A stretch of 64,000 nt of DNA, taken from NCBI RefSeq assembly GCF_910596095.1, contig NC_056533.1, positions 31,532,662 through 31,596,661 of the forward strand, given 5' to 3'. The notes below the pieces were generated by a model. The model was not told where the DNA came from, searched no databases, and saw only the letters and a program-made list of their open reading frames with translations. Position 1 is the stretch's first letter. Each line of letters opens with the position of its first letter. The stretch is from Thunnus maccoyii (Eukaryota; Chordata; Actinopteri; Scombriformes; Scombridae). Shown here piece after piece: positions 1 to 12,949 of the stretch. A program made the position numbers and the translations under genes.

Positions 1-2130
1 TCAGACTTTCATTCCTCTTTGCATGAGAGACTCACTGCACATTTCTATGTATTTTCCACAGGTTGATATTTCACAATCACTGTGCTACTAATTCACAAGC
101 AAATGAGGCTACTGCTAAAATCAATATTTTCTAAAGGAAGAATTTTCCTCTCAAATAGCTTTAAATTGTCACTCATTACGAGTAAAACACACCAACCATT
201 AGCCAAAAAGGAAAATTCAGGTCGCAATTTAGGGCTGGAAGTCATTCAGCAGAAGTAAGAAACCAGAAGCAGTGAGACAGAACTAATTTCATCAAATATT
301 AAACTTGGTTAGGAGGCTCAGCTGAGCAGCGCAGACTTCCAGTGGGATTTCCCTGCATTTCCGGCTGCATGAGGAGAGCTGGAGGATGATGGGACATTTT
401 GTACAGGAAGCGAACCTGGAGGTAGCCATTTTGAAATGTTAATAGTATAATTAATTGTAACATGGTTTGAGAAATCACACTTTTAAAGCTTTTGGCCACC
501 AGATAAAGTATGAAACAAGTTTTTTCATCTGTGATAAAATATTCTAATTTCACGGTTTTCTTTCTAGCTTCATCCTGATCCTTTTTGACCAGATCCCACA
601 TCCCTCTTCAGTGAAACTTTTGTGCCTAAAGGTGATACTTTGCCCTCAGCTTACAGGTCTAAAAATCCTGCTAGAAAATCTTGGTTCTTTCTCAGGGTTG
701 TCTTTAGGTTATATGACACGCTAACACTTCTGACATGCAAGTAAATTGCTTTTAATGTATATTTTCTATTATTTATCTTGTTCCACTCTCATGTGTCAGC
801 CTGCACATAAGATGCACAAAGTCCTGTGCTATGAATCCAGTGGTCTGTGAAGTTACATAAGTGTATTTCAAGTATGTGTATATGCTCAATGCTTAATTAC
901 AGACATTTATACTGGAAGTTAAGCAGGTTAAAGCGGACCTGCCAGTCAAATCTAACCAAGAATCTTTTCTGTCAAACACAGAGAATTTGCAGCACGATGT
1001 ATTATAGAGGACGAGAGTCACTGCTGCAGCTAAAAAACTACTAACAACTGCAACTTTAACAAATAATAAAGTTAAAACAAAAACAGCACTCTCCTGCTCA
1101 TGTTCATCGACTGTGGAAAAGAAACCCAGATGACTGAAAGAAACAAGGAAATGTTCAACTGAATCAAAAATATAGAAATGTGTTTGAATGAGTAGATACA
1201 TGCAAAAAACCAAACCCTGCAATCTGTGTTTTTGTCTTTGTTATCAGTGGGTCAACATCGTGTGAGCACACTTCACCTGAGCTGCACCTTAAGAACACGT
1301 GAAAAGGGGTCATAAGGTGAACTCTTCCTTTGTTTTGAAAGTCTATATTCTGTGATCACATGATTTCCCTGGTACCTAAAATTCATCCACCACATCTAAA
1401 TGTCAGAAGAGGAAGTAGTCAAGTTTCAGTTGATATATTAGAGACTAATTTTAACGCTACAGGAGGATGTAAACCATCTCAGTCATGTGCAGATATATAC
1501 AAGATGCAGGTAAAAGGAGATACAAAACCTCTCGCTTTAACCCAGATTTCAACACTCAGTGCTCATTTTTAGTGCTGCATCAATATTCACAACTATAACT
1601 CACGGAAATTATAATATAATATAATATTTTTTGCAAGAAAGTAAACTAAATATTTGTATGTAAGAGGTCAATATGAATCTGAGGGACATAAACTCATTTA
1701 CTTAATAGGATAAAAACTAAACGCATACCAACTCAGCTTAAAATGAAAAAATATTTTTTTTAAAATGCACTTATTTATTTGGCAATTGTTTATTAATTTA
1801 TTTATTTCAGTTCAAAATTTTGAGCCATGAATAAAAGGAAAGTCCCTTCATGACTTCTGAGTAAAACTTCCTACAGAAGCCAAGATGCTGCAAAATGTCT
1901 GAGAATTTTTAGTCCTAAATGCCAAAAATACATCGATACGACAACAGTTTGAATCATTTAGACAAAAACAGACTTTCCTTATTGTTACAAAGAAGGTCTA
2001 AAGTGAAAGTTATCATTCTAACACATATGAATCATCTCTGAAAATCCCCCTCACCACCAGGAAGTGCAGTCGATTACAATCTATTAGTAATCCTCTGCAC
2101 TCGTCTTGCTGTAAAGCGACTGCATGAATT
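1..2130. other. Gene-free, nothing recognised
   Basis: AT-rich sequence with only short frames on both strands, none with splice-supported neighbours or family features. No repeat family was recognised. Confidence 0.6.
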
Positions 2131-2480
2131 TAATTTAGGAAAGTGGAGGTTCTGTATACTTCAGGGGGATATTTTAGGGCGGTGGCAGATGCTGTGTTGA
2201 AAGGTGGGGGCAGTAATGGGGGAACTGACGGAGAGAGAATGTTTTTGGGGGTAAAGTGAAGTGCATTACCCGCGGGCAGCCAATACGTTGGCACTATCCC
2301 ATCGCCCTCCATCGCCTCCACTCAGCTCCTCCAGCTGAGGCGTACTTAGCACCATCCATAATGCATGGTCACCACCCCCCCACACACACCGGCCTGTCAT
2401 GGCTTGTTCCCTTCGACAACTCAGCCCAACTCTACTTTTGCCCCTAAGAGGATGCGAATGGTTGCATAATTTAGATGCTG
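2131..2480. other. GC-richer island, function unknown
   Basis: The composition shifts from AT-rich to G-rich (GGCGGTGGCAG, GGTGGGGGCAG) and then C-rich (CCATCGCCCTCCATCGCCTC). TTACCCGCGGGCAGCC lies in the middle, and GTTGCATAATTTAGATGC just after. No reading frame has convincing splice sites. It could be a distal regulatory element or a promoter of an unseen transcript. Confidence 0.35.
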
Positions 2481-2809
2481 CCCGCTGTTTTCAGGGCTCG
2501 TCTCTTATCAAAAATGTAACAGACTGAGTTTCTGGGGGAGTTTTATCTAAAGGGGGCAATGGAAGATGTTCCAGTTTAGACAATGGACGTAGGCATGGGC
2601 CAAAAGTTCTGAAACTTCTTCTCTGAAACTTTGCTGAAACTGGGTAACATCAGTAACATGTATGGCTGATTGCCTACATGCATGTGCAGAACATAGGAGA
2701 TGCTGCATATTTAAAACCAAAAATATTAACATGACATAAAAAGTAAAGTCAAGTTACCAATGTGGTAAACTAAACATTCCTCCTAAGATGTCTCTGAACG
2801 TCTAAATAT

Positions 2810-2814
<5 letters not shown>

Positions 2815-2861
<47 letters not shown>

Positions 2862-2872
2862 GTGTGTGTGTG
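2815..2872. repeat. (GT)n microsatellite
   Basis: GT run of about 58 bp with one interruption (GTGCGTG). Confidence 0.95.
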
Positions 2873-3489
2873 GGTGGATCAAAGTGAAACATATTTTATA
2901 AATCAGCGTATTGTTTTAAATGGAGTTGATGGAGTGAAACAAAAGGCCCATTGAAGGTAATTCATGCAGCCGGTGTAGCCAGCTGCAGTCGAGCAGGTCA
3001 AGGTGACTGAGGTCACAAGAAAGGGGACGAACACCTGCTGGAAATATCTGACTTCACTCACATGAGTCATATTATATGTGCTGATGTGTCTATAGTTGAT
3101 ACAGCGTGCATAGATGTCTGATATTTTACATGATTTTGGAATACAGAGTGAAACAAAGTTTAGACAGATGCCCATGTCTATGTGGAGATCTTTCACAGTT
3201 GCAGTAAAAAAATTACCTCTTTGTGTCTTGACGGACAGTGTTTCCCTGTTCAGCTGCAGTGGAAGTACAGTAACAAAAAGAGGGAATGTGGCACTTAAAA
3301 ATACTTTAAATTTGAAAGGTATTGATTTGATTTGACTCATTTGGACGGCTGAAGCTTCATATTAGCTGTAAGTGCATTATGAAGGGATCTTCTAATGGTC
3401 AGTATGAACAGGAGGAATGATTACAGCAAGAAAAACATGTTTCAATGTTCATTTGGGCACCTCAATCAGATTTCTTTCCAGTGTGGATC

Positions 3490-6400
3490 AAGCTGTGTAT
3501 CCAACTTGAAGCCCCCCACAGAGAATTACATTTTTAATTTTATTGTGTGTTCTTGAAAACACAAGCAGGTGAAGGCCTCCTGCAAAACTCAGTGTGTGTG
3601 AAAGTGGATGTGAATCTGGTCCAATTGGATAATCAAAAGTAGTATTATATTGTCAAAAGTAGTAATATATTCACTCTGTTTTACAAGTAGGAGTAACCAG
3701 AAAGTAAGACAGAGTAATAAAGAAATTATACGAGTGATAATAAATGTGAAAGTACAAAAATACAGTTTGAGCTTCAAAAATTCTGGTTGTTTATTTGTTA
3801 AATCATGTATATGGGACTGGATTTGTGACTGGATTTACACTAGAACTGGACTCAAAGACACCCTTTACAAATCATTTTAAACCCTGTGACCCTCAATAAA
3901 GGTCTCAGTAAACACCACATACTCACTCAGCTGGTGGCAGCAGGTTTCATAAACAGCGAGAAGATAAACTCACCAAGTATCACACCTCTGATGTCAACAT
4001 ACAGTAAACAAGGCTCTTATTTCATACATAAATAATGAACTCCATGATGCAAAAAATAAGCTTAATGGCTAATGTGAACAATGTGGCACACGAGAGCAAA
4101 AAATGCTGACATATTGTCACTTTTTCAAGACTAAATTACAAAATGTACATGACCTATTTCTCTAACAAATAAACAGATATATTGCAAATGCAGGAGATTA
4201 TATGGCAGTACTTTTTACTATATATTGTGTGAAAACTAGCAATTTATCTATTCTACAACATACTATTAATGCATGTCATTAGATATATTATACAGTGCAT
4301 TGAATATCATTATCATATATTAAAATATTCTTTTTGGAAGATATATTTCTGTTGTATAAGACGTATTTGTTCTGTTGTTTTCTAACTTTGCATGGAAGAA
4401 CACACGTTATCCAGCAGAGGAAATGAGACAAGCACAATTTTTACATCATGCTTGACTTGTTTCCTCTCGAACACAGAAAACATTTAATGCTGATTAAGGT
4501 GTTGCTGCAGTGCTCTTAGTGAACTGATATTATTCACTCTCAGTACTCTGCTGAAGCACTCATTCACATGCTACAGTCTATAGCATGTGAGCATATATTT
4601 GTATCAAGTGCTTTTTAAATAATTGAACCAATCACGGCAGCAGTTAACATGTCATAAAGTTTCTTCTGGAGCCAAACAGCAACAAATATGTAACTATAGT
4701 TTGGGCCGAGCACTTTAAATGCTGGAAAGCAGCAGGGAGATGCATCAATAAGTATGTTTACGTGAACACTTGTAACCCAGTTTTGAGTCTTATCCTGTTT
4801 TTATCATATTCAAGATGTGCTCTTTACATGGAACATCTGGTTTCTGATTGGTTGACAGGTGTCTCCTTTTTTTACCATTCTGCTGGAACTGGCCTCTCTA
4901 TCTGATCACCAGTAACAGAAGACAAGAGCAACAACGCAATGTTTGCTGTGTCAGACTTTCACTTTGTTGCATCATTTATTTATCATCATAATTTTTGTTT
5001 AACTGACTAACTACTGCATTACGTGAGTTTACAATACACTTAAGCACATAGCAGACATATCCAGAAACCTGAAAAAGGTGTTTATATGCTATAATATCAT
5101 GATGTCTGTTTCCAGCTAACATACTATCCAGGTTTCTCTAAAATCGGAATAAACGTTTCTATTCAGGTTTCTGAAAAAGACGTTTACATGCAAACACACA
5201 CACACACACACACACCAGGACACTCCAAAAACTTGATCATAACTGGGATACTAGTGTGACTGTACGCACGCTAATCAGGTCACTTAGTGAAAATCTGATC
5301 AGCGCTGTTGGAAATATTGTGCATGACGTTGGTGAGCAAACAAACAATTTCCTGTTTCCTCCTCTCTTTTGTTTATCTTTGGTGTAATTTTGATAGGTGA
5401 TAATGCAGATGAGGTTGATCTTCTCCCATGTTTAAAAATCCCAAACGTTGTGCATTACAGACAGCTCAACAGATGTTGCAGCGCCCCCTACTAAGGTTAT
5501 TCACTGTGATTTAAAAAATGCTGTAATAAACCAGCACAATAACAACACACTTGATTGGGTGTCTGAGATACTGGGCCCGACAAATGGGCCTCTTGTATAG
5601 TCACAGTGGACAAAAAGGCCGTATCTGCCACATCTCTTTCTACCTGAATAATCCAGATAATTCCTGCAAACTCACGACATCTAACTTTCTACTTTAGGAA
5701 AGCCAATCCTAAACTCTGGTCTGTGGGGCTCACTGTAGTTACAGGATATGAATTGCTGGCGCACACACTCACCTGGCTCTCCTTCCCTATCACAACTCTC
5801 ACAGGGTTCAGTTTGAAATTCGAATGTATCGCATTGGACAAGGATATACTGTATGATTCAGAGCATCAGTAAATTTGAAATAATACATTCAGTGTATCCA
5901 TCATTTCTGTCAGTGGTATAAAAATGTGCAGCGTAAGATGTTGGGTTTTTATTTTGCCATAAAGAGAGAAAAATATCTGCAGTTTGCAACCAAGAGAACT
6001 CATTTGTCTCCATGAAAATGCCAACAACAATTACATAAAGCTAGAAGAATAAGATTCTCAATGAAATTATCCCTTAAAACCTTTCACAAATCCCCTTATG
6101 GACTCTACTAATAGCTTTACTATCACTCCCGAGATGGATGGTGTTGCTAAAGTGTGAGAGAAATCTTTACTTTTATGATTCACAGATCCTTAACCTACTA
6201 TCTGTCTCGCCCTTTTCCTTTTTCACCATGTATTTAGTACTACTAATAGTATCACTATTCTCTATCAGTTTCCCTATTCTATTTCAAATGTGTATTTAGC
6301 ATTTGTGTATATGTTTTTATGTCTATTCCTTTTATTTTGGTGGCCATAACCAGCTTGAGGGATGGGTGGGATTGTATTTTCTGTATGTCAAATCGTATCG

Positions 6401-7560
6401 CTTTGTCTGTCAAAAAAATCAATAAAAACACTTTAAAAGAATATCAACACAATGTAATGCAAACTGTAATAAGAGTAAAACTGTAAATCTGTAAAATGAT
6501 GAGTCTCATGTCCTGCAAAAACCCCCAAAACTAAATAAAAACAACCACAATCACCTCCAACAACAACAACAACAACAACCACAACACATAGCTAGATTAG
6601 CAATTGATGTTCAAGGTCATGCTATTATTTGTTTGTACAAATATGCTTACTTCAGGTTTACAATGTATTATATAATATATGTGTTATTGCAACCTTCTGA
6701 CAGTTACACTCTGAATGTTTAAGGTTTATTTCCTCCAGATGTGAAAATAGTATAAAGTGAATGATGATGTTTGACGAAAGCAAAGTGCATTGACAGCGTG
6801 ACTGTGAACTTTTTCGGTGCCTGCTCTTAACGCCCCTCCACCACAACAAGAGTCCATCCTCACTATACCTTATTAGGTAAGCAGTGACAAGCGGCCATTG
6901 TTCCGAGCAGAAACAGACCCCAGGCACACGTCTGCGAGAACATTTTGAACTGTGTTGAGAACAACAAGTGAAAAATAATGGGAACAGACCTCTTAAACAG
7001 TCTACGGTTTCAAATGAATAACCACAGACGGTCATAACAAACTGCCTCTATGATGTTTGTTTGGAAAATACGATTTATCATTGCTGTGGTTTGTGTCTCC
7101 AAAATGTCTTTTTATTATCTGCTTAATATTACCTTCACCTCATCTTTTTGAGTTTGCTCAGTAGGGTCAGAAAGGGATTTTAAATGCCTCATAAGTCGAA
7201 CACTTTCCTTTAACTGACAGGAAAATGATCAAATATTACAATATATTAGAGGTTTTTTTTGTATATGACAACAGCTATGTGATGTTGTTTCAAAGCCAAG
7301 TGAATATTGAGCCCACAAGTCTGCCCAAGCTAATATACAGTACCACAAACCCTGCTATTATGTTCCAGCAGCAACAATAGCTTCATATTGCTCTCCATAA
7401 TAGGTCATATCAGCACACGGCTTCTAATTATTGTTTATTGCCACTCGACTCCATTTATGGTGAACTGTCTTCATCTGGCGGTGAGCAGTGAGTCAGTAAT
7501 CTTAAGGATTTGCAGGCTGCTCACAAAATTACTGTCATGGATGAGAAGATGATTTAATTC
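3490..7560. other. Gene-free, short repeats only
   Basis: AT-rich sequence. A fish repeat with TTTACATG/CATGTAAA-type words spans about 4755-5190. A LINE-like tail with CAATAAAAAC is near 6420, and (CAA)n is near 6560. The 125-codon frame at 6658-7035 has no recognisable domain. No gene is supported. Confidence 0.55.
5194..5215. repeat. (CA)n microsatellite
   Basis: Short CA run. The flank TTTCTGAAAAAGACGTTTAC resembles a fish interspersed repeat that extends upstream to about 4755, with an inverted-looking partner phrase near 5065-5090 (CTGAAAAAGGTGTTTATATG). Confidence 0.85.
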
Positions 7561-7828
7561 CTGAGTCCCAGTAAGGTCAGGATTTCACACACCACTGAGT
7601 GGCCTTGACTTTTTTTTTTTCTCCTTTATTTATATAAGTTTTTTTTTATTATAGAAGTGTAATAATGCCAATAACAATAATAACAAATAAGAATATATAA
7701 GTGCAATCTATAGTACATATATAGAGTGAAATAAATAAATAATAACTAAATAAAATAAAAATAAAACAAGAATAACAGATTACTAGCCCCCACATGTTAC
7801 ATACACCCCCAACCTCCACTGCTCCCCA

Positions 7829-7832
<4 letters not shown>

Positions 7833-7875
<43 letters not shown>

Positions 7876-8070
7876 CATGTTCCCATCACTTCAGAGGACA
7901 TTTCACTGACTTACATTAATTTTCTGGAGACTTACCCTAACCTTAACATAACCCTAAATTTAACTTAACTTTAAACCAAGTCTTCACCCAAAAATTAATG
8001 ATTTACGTTAAGGGGATTTGCTTTTATCCCCCACAAGGGAGTCGAGTCCCCACAACATAAGGAATACCTG

Positions 8071-8108
<38 letters not shown>
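7833..8108. repeat. Two CA microsatellites around a 'ccctaaccttaac' repeat
   Basis: CA runs at 7833-7871 and 8073-8108 bracket CTTACCCTAACCTTAACATA and CGAGTCCCCACAACATAAGG. The bracketed text resembles a known fish repeat that ends in CA runs. The CCCTAAC words are too few and irregular to be a telomere array. Confidence 0.75.
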
Positions 8109-8110
<2 letters not shown>

Positions 8111-8159
8111 TCACCTAACTCCCAACTGTGACTGACTGTGGCTGGGGTGTGATCACACA

Positions 8160-9775
8160 CCTAAAATATAAAACAACCTCAAAAAAGGAAAAAGAGAAGG
8201 AAAAACCAAACAAACATACATAAGTAGGCAGGCACATACTGGGATTAACTGGAAGGCAAATGGTGCAAAACATTAAAATGGGTTATAAATGGCTGCCATG
8301 TATGGAAAAAATTCTCAGTTGAGCCTCTCAGTGTATATTTTATTTTCTGAAGTTTGAGGAAAACATGACATCTTTAAGCCAGTGGGACATAAAAGGACTC
8401 ATGGCAGAGCTCCAATATAACAGTATGATGCGTCTGGCTATGAGAGACATGGATGACTTTGTTGTTTTTGTTTAGAGTTAAGAGCCAATGTTTCATTAGG
8501 CACTCCAAAAATTGCTATCAGTGGACATGTACTGAGTACCGAGGACATAGTTTTAAAAAAACCCCATCCTAATAGGTATGGAGCTCTGCACATAGGAAAA
8601 ACATATGACTTAGATTGCAGGGAGTGTTATGACGTCTCCTGCATTCATCTTCAACATCTGGATATATTCCTGAAAGCCTAGATTTGGAAAGATGAGCCCT
8701 ATGCAATATATTAAGTTGTATGAGGCTGAGTCGAGCACAAGATGTGGTAGTATGTACTCTGTCTACGGCTGCCTCCCACCACACATTATTTAACTCCATC
8801 CCCAGCTCGTGTTCCCATTTAGTTTCAGCTTTAATAGTACCACTATCTTTAAATGACAGAAGGGAGTTATAAATTTAAGAAATTAATGTTCTCTGGTGTG
8901 GATTTAAAGAAAGCAGATTGACCCATGGTTGTTTTGGGGGAAGTGATGGAAAACTAGGAAAAAAAAAAAAAATTGGCAGAGGTACAGTGTCTCGTTTTAA
9001 AATATCACAATAGATGAGATAGAAGTAGTCCAAATGTGGATGAAAAGTAAGAAAAACTACAGAACACCCCATCCACATACAGATCTTTAAAATTCTTGAT
9101 ACCTTTTCTACCACTGAGAAACAGTTGGGGGGGGCGGGGTAAATGATTATTATATAATTGAGCCAATGTTTATGCAGATAAGAACTTAAAAGGGTGTTTA
9201 AATTGCTGCCAGATTTTTTAAAGTGGTAAGAACTAACTGGGTTGTCTGTATAATGTTTGATTTTCATAGGTAAGGAGGAGTTCAGCAGGGCAGAGAGGGA
9301 AGGTGAGGTAGAAGAGAGCATCTCCAGTCTACACCAGGGAGTAAATATAAACAATCTTATTAATGTGTGCAGCCCAATAATAGAAACAAAAAATAGATAA
9401 TGGTATACCTCCGTTGAGTTTGCACCTCTGACGTAGAGATTTAGAGATTCTTGGTACTTTCCCACCATTTTGTCGAGCATTTTAAAGAAGTTTAGAGACA
9501 ATAATAAAGGGACAGTTTGAAATAAATAAAGAAACTTAGGTAATTTTTTTTTTTTTTTTTTCATTTATCTGCCAATCAATGAAAGTAGTAGACTTTCATC
9601 TCTGGAAGTCGGTCTTTGTCTTATCTTAGAGATAAAGGGTGAGAAGTTAGCTGAGAAGAGACCAGGTAATGTACAGGTAACCTTGATGCCAAGATAATTA
9701 AAGCCAGATTTACTACATTTAAAGGGTAAATCTGTGCATTTAAGATGAAGGATGCACTTATAAATATTCATAATG
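8160..9775 (-). pseudogene. Decayed Tx1/L1-type LINE ORF2 (3' part)
   Basis: Reverse-strand frames broken by stops and frameshifts spell the end of an L1-clade reverse transcriptase polyprotein. At 9771 down to 9565 it reads FNYLGIKVT, FSANFSPFISKIRQ and LLLSLIGR. At 9564 down to about 9150 it reads PKFLYLFQTVPLLLSLNFF, SLSALLNSSLPMKIK and NPVSSYHF. At 8799 down to 8569 it reads WEAAVDRVHTTTSCARLSLI, QLNILHRAHLSKSRLS and LSHMFFLCAEL. This order (thumb region, then C-terminal zinc-knuckle-like region) is that of fish L1/Tx1 elements. The copy is 5'-truncated, with no catalytic palm motif in the window. The 229-codon frame at 8875-9564 is part of this remnant and not a host gene. Confidence 0.85.
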
Positions 9776-10085
9776 CTTTATAACAATAATCATAAAACAT
9801 TATAAAGCATTTTATAAAAACCTATAAAGTCAAGTATCATAAAACTTCACAACTGCTGGTCACTCACTGACATTTCTTTTTGCAAGGATCAGAGTGTATT
9901 ATAATTCTCTTAGTTGTAATACATTAGAATCATTTTATAATGCATTATAATATGATTATAAGTTACTCTAAGTGTTCATTGGGTGCTTTAAGTGTAATAA
10001 TGAGATTCATGAGGTATAGCAGATATAATACATTACAAGCTGGTTATAAGTCACTGTAAGTGCTTATTGTTTGCTTTAAGTAAAA
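9765..10085. repeat. Teleost repeat rich in 'cattataa' words
   Basis: Repeated CATTATAAAG, TAATGCATTATAAT and GGTTATAAGTCACT phrases, partly self-complementary, are typical of a short fish DNA repeat. It abuts the 5' side of the LINE remnant (minus orientation). Boundaries are approximate. Confidence 0.5.
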
Positions 10086-10369
10086 AAAAATCATTAAACC
10101 TATGCAAGAACAACACAAAACATAAAATTAATTAATTTATTTAATGGGTCATACTTAATGTGTCATACCTTTTGATGATGAACAACTGAATGATGGACAT
10201 TTACATTTCATTAATGTTTCCCCCAATAAACTCACTCTGAAGACTCAATTGACTCAAATTATAGACAATAACTGAAACAATTTCTACTTTACCTGTAGCT
10301 ATATATTTTAATTTTATTTAAACATTTGATCAACAAAAGTGACTCCTTAAAAAAAAACTTGCTTAGTGA

Positions 10370-11240
10370 TAACTGGTGTGATGACCGTTGCACAAACAAC
10401 AAACTGTGACTCAACGTCAGCAGGACAAAGACAAAGGAGCTGATGGTTGATTTCAAGAGGCAGGGAGGGAAACATCACAGACTCATCCACATCAAAGGAA
10501 CTGCTGTGCAGAAGGTCAACAACTTCAAGTTCCTGGGAGTCCACATCACTGAGGACCTCTCATGGAACCTCCACACGTCTTCCCTCATCAAAAAAGCCCA
10601 CCGGCGCCTGCACTTCCTCAGGAGACTGAGGAAGATCAAACAACACCTCAGGATTCTTGTTACTTTCTATCGATGCGCATACTGACCTACTGCATCACGG
10701 CTTGGTCTGGTACCACCACAGCATACGGCTGCAAGGCTCTGGGGGACTACTCTACTACACGTAAAGGACATCTTCAACGAGAGACGTCTGAGTAGAGCCC
10801 ACGGCATCATCGGTGACCCCACACACCCAAGTCACCACCTGTTTGTCCCCCTACCATCTGGTAGGAGGTGCCAGACTATACAGACACGCACATCCAGACC
10901 AGCTGACTGCTAAAACCCCCACACAACCAAACACTGGACAGAGATCTATCTGCCTCTCCATCGCCATCCTGTCATCCCTGATCCGCTCACATTGTTATTT
11001 ATTATATACATTATTACATTATATTAAATAAAGCCACCTCATACATACTACCTCACTACCTCACTATAGGATACGATGCTACAATTGTTTACTGTTGTCC
11101 TGCACTGTTATGTTGCACTATTGCATGTATTTTATGTCCTGTGTATGTTTTACTGTGACTGAGAGACCAGCGTATAAGCTTTTCGTTCTGCTGTATACCT
11201 GTGTATTAGTATAATGACAATAAATTTTAATTGAATACAA
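10370..11240 (+). pseudogene. L2/CR1-type LINE 3' end (reverse transcriptase C-terminus and tail)
   Basis: The frame around 10443-10685 reads NNFKFLGVHITEDLSWNLHT and KKAHRRLHFLRRLRKIKQHL. After a frameshift it continues RILTYCITAWSG and, further on, GDPTHPSHHLFVPLPSGRR. This is the conserved C-terminal part of fish non-LTR retrotransposons of the L2/Rex-like group. The 3' UTR ends AATGACAATAAATTTTAATT, matching the TGACAATAAA tail usual for L2. It is 5'-truncated, with a frameshift and stops, so it is inactive. Confidence 0.85.
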
Positions 11241-11244
11241 AGGT

Positions 11245-12730
11245 GTCATACAAATTAGTGCAGTAATAGCATCTATAAGCCATGTATGTTTCATATGATA
11301 TATGTCAAAACATTACTTTCTCTATGGGGCAGATATCAAGGAAGAAATTGATGAGTAGAGCAGATCTTCACGGCCAGTAGTCCGAGATAAAAATAAGACA
11401 GATAAACCTGGTATACTGTGTGAATACTACAATAAGTATAAAGTCAATTAACACATCAAGCGACAGTAATAGTTAACAAGAAAGAGCAGCTCTTGAACAA
11501 CATGCCGAACAGCCTCTTATCAGTCTGCACTGTGCTCCGAAGCATTGTGGACTGGCTGCCAGTAACACGTGGCTAAAACTCTCAAGATCAGTGACGGGAT
11601 CAAGATCAAGGGCTTTGAAATGGCAGAGATCCTCATGTTTAGCCTCGTATGCTAACTGGTGTTTTTCTCCTCTGGGACTTGAGGGAGAGATGGGAAGATG
11701 ATTGCTTGGCGGGGACACTCCCACTCGTTCCTGCCTTCCCTGGCCCTCGTACTCCCCCCCCCCCTATTTCTCTCCTTTCACTCTTCCTTCCTCCTCTATC
11801 TCCTCCTTCTGCTCTTCCAGTGCTAGCGAGACAACATACCGCCTGCCTCTTGTTTGGATAAGTTAATGCTGAGATGTCAGCCTCGATTCTGATGTATACC
11901 ACCTGCCTTGGCCTTTGGCTGACCTCGTACTCCAGCTCCCACTGCAGAGACATTCCAGTGCTTTTCTGGGTCTGTGTTTACACTGCAACAGATTGCCCTG
12001 AACTCCCTATCTGCTTCATCACAGAGGACAGAAGTGGGCCTCTACACCTCAATCCAGGATCATCCTAATATGTGCGTTATGGTTTGGAATAGTGGGATAG
12101 TCGTGGGCGAGAGTCTCAGAGATCCTAAATTGAGTGTCAACAAAATATTTGGATATGAAAATCCAAATTCCACTATCCATGTTCTGCTAGATTTAGTGAA
12201 AGAGGAAAGTGGGGGAAGTCAGGCGACCGGGCATCTCTGTTTCTCTGCCTTCGCTTGTTCTCAGGAGGGGAGGCCTGCGAGCGGCTCAAGTCACTCTGAT
12301 GCCAAGATCCTCCCACTCAAGCTCATGTGAACACCATGACCTCACTGCGCCTGCCCTTTAAATGAATAAGCGCTGTTGATTTACAATTTTAAGTCCATGT
12401 AAGATCCTAAACGAAAGATTGACATCAAATGAAAAGAGGTTTTCATTTTAGGGGGCTGGCCAAGATTTTATCTCAGATTTGACTCACATATCTCAAACTT
12501 TAAGGAGGCGACGTCACTTTCAGGGTCTGCTAACACAAACTTGGCTGGTAAAGGATGTTTTTGCACTGTATGTTTATTTTTTTATTAAATATTAAAACTG
12601 CAATCCCAAGTACAATCTACTAAATATACAAGTGTATCACTTCTAAAACATGTAGACAAACTGGGAAACTTCCAGAGCCATGGGTGATTGAAATCATACA
12701 TTATGTTTTTTTATGCAGGCTGTTAGCAAG
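11245..12730. other. Gene-free, GC-richer middle
   Basis: The 11,500-12,330 part is more GC-balanced than its flanks and carries several open but overlapping frames on both strands (70-118 codons). None has a recognisable domain or consistent splice neighbours. A poly-C run lies at about 11754-11763. It may be conserved non-coding DNA, but this cannot be judged without comparison. Confidence 0.4.
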
Positions 12731-12732
12731 CC

Positions 12733-12949
12733 TTAAAGTCCTCCTCCACTCAAAAAATGTGTTTTACTTATTGTTACTTCAGTTGGATATTCATTGAGTT
12801 CATTTGTCAGTGAAGTAGGAGACATCTTGTATCAAGTAAATGATATTTTCCAATGAGGGGGAAGGAGTAGATGTAATTTTAAGGATTTTTAACAAGGTAA
12901 GTAAAGTTTTTTTCACATGTCATAAAACATGTCTGGGGTGGATCTTTAA
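12733..12949. mobile_element. Short inverted-repeat element (MITE)
   Basis: The ends TTAAAGTCCTCCTCCACT and GGGGTGGATCTTTAA are imperfect inverted repeats about 215 bp apart. The interior is AT-rich and non-coding. TTAA ends could indicate a TTAA-type target duplication. Confidence 0.55.

Noticed and set aside
3650-3880. Short plus and minus frames in the left arm (for example 60-145 codons at 2903-3880)
   Set aside because: They have no domains, no splice partners and low-complexity content; chance frames in AT-rich DNA.
7922-7975. CCCTAACCTTAACATAACCC looks like telomeric repeat
   Set aside because: Units are irregular and few, and the surrounding text matches an interspersed fish repeat that commonly carries such words; there is no array.
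8875-9564. A 229-codon minus-strand open frame, the longest single-exon frame after slc25a44 exon 2
   Set aside because: Its blocks match the end of an L1/Tx1 LINE ORF2 and the surrounding frames continue the same element with frameshifts, so it is a transposon remnant.
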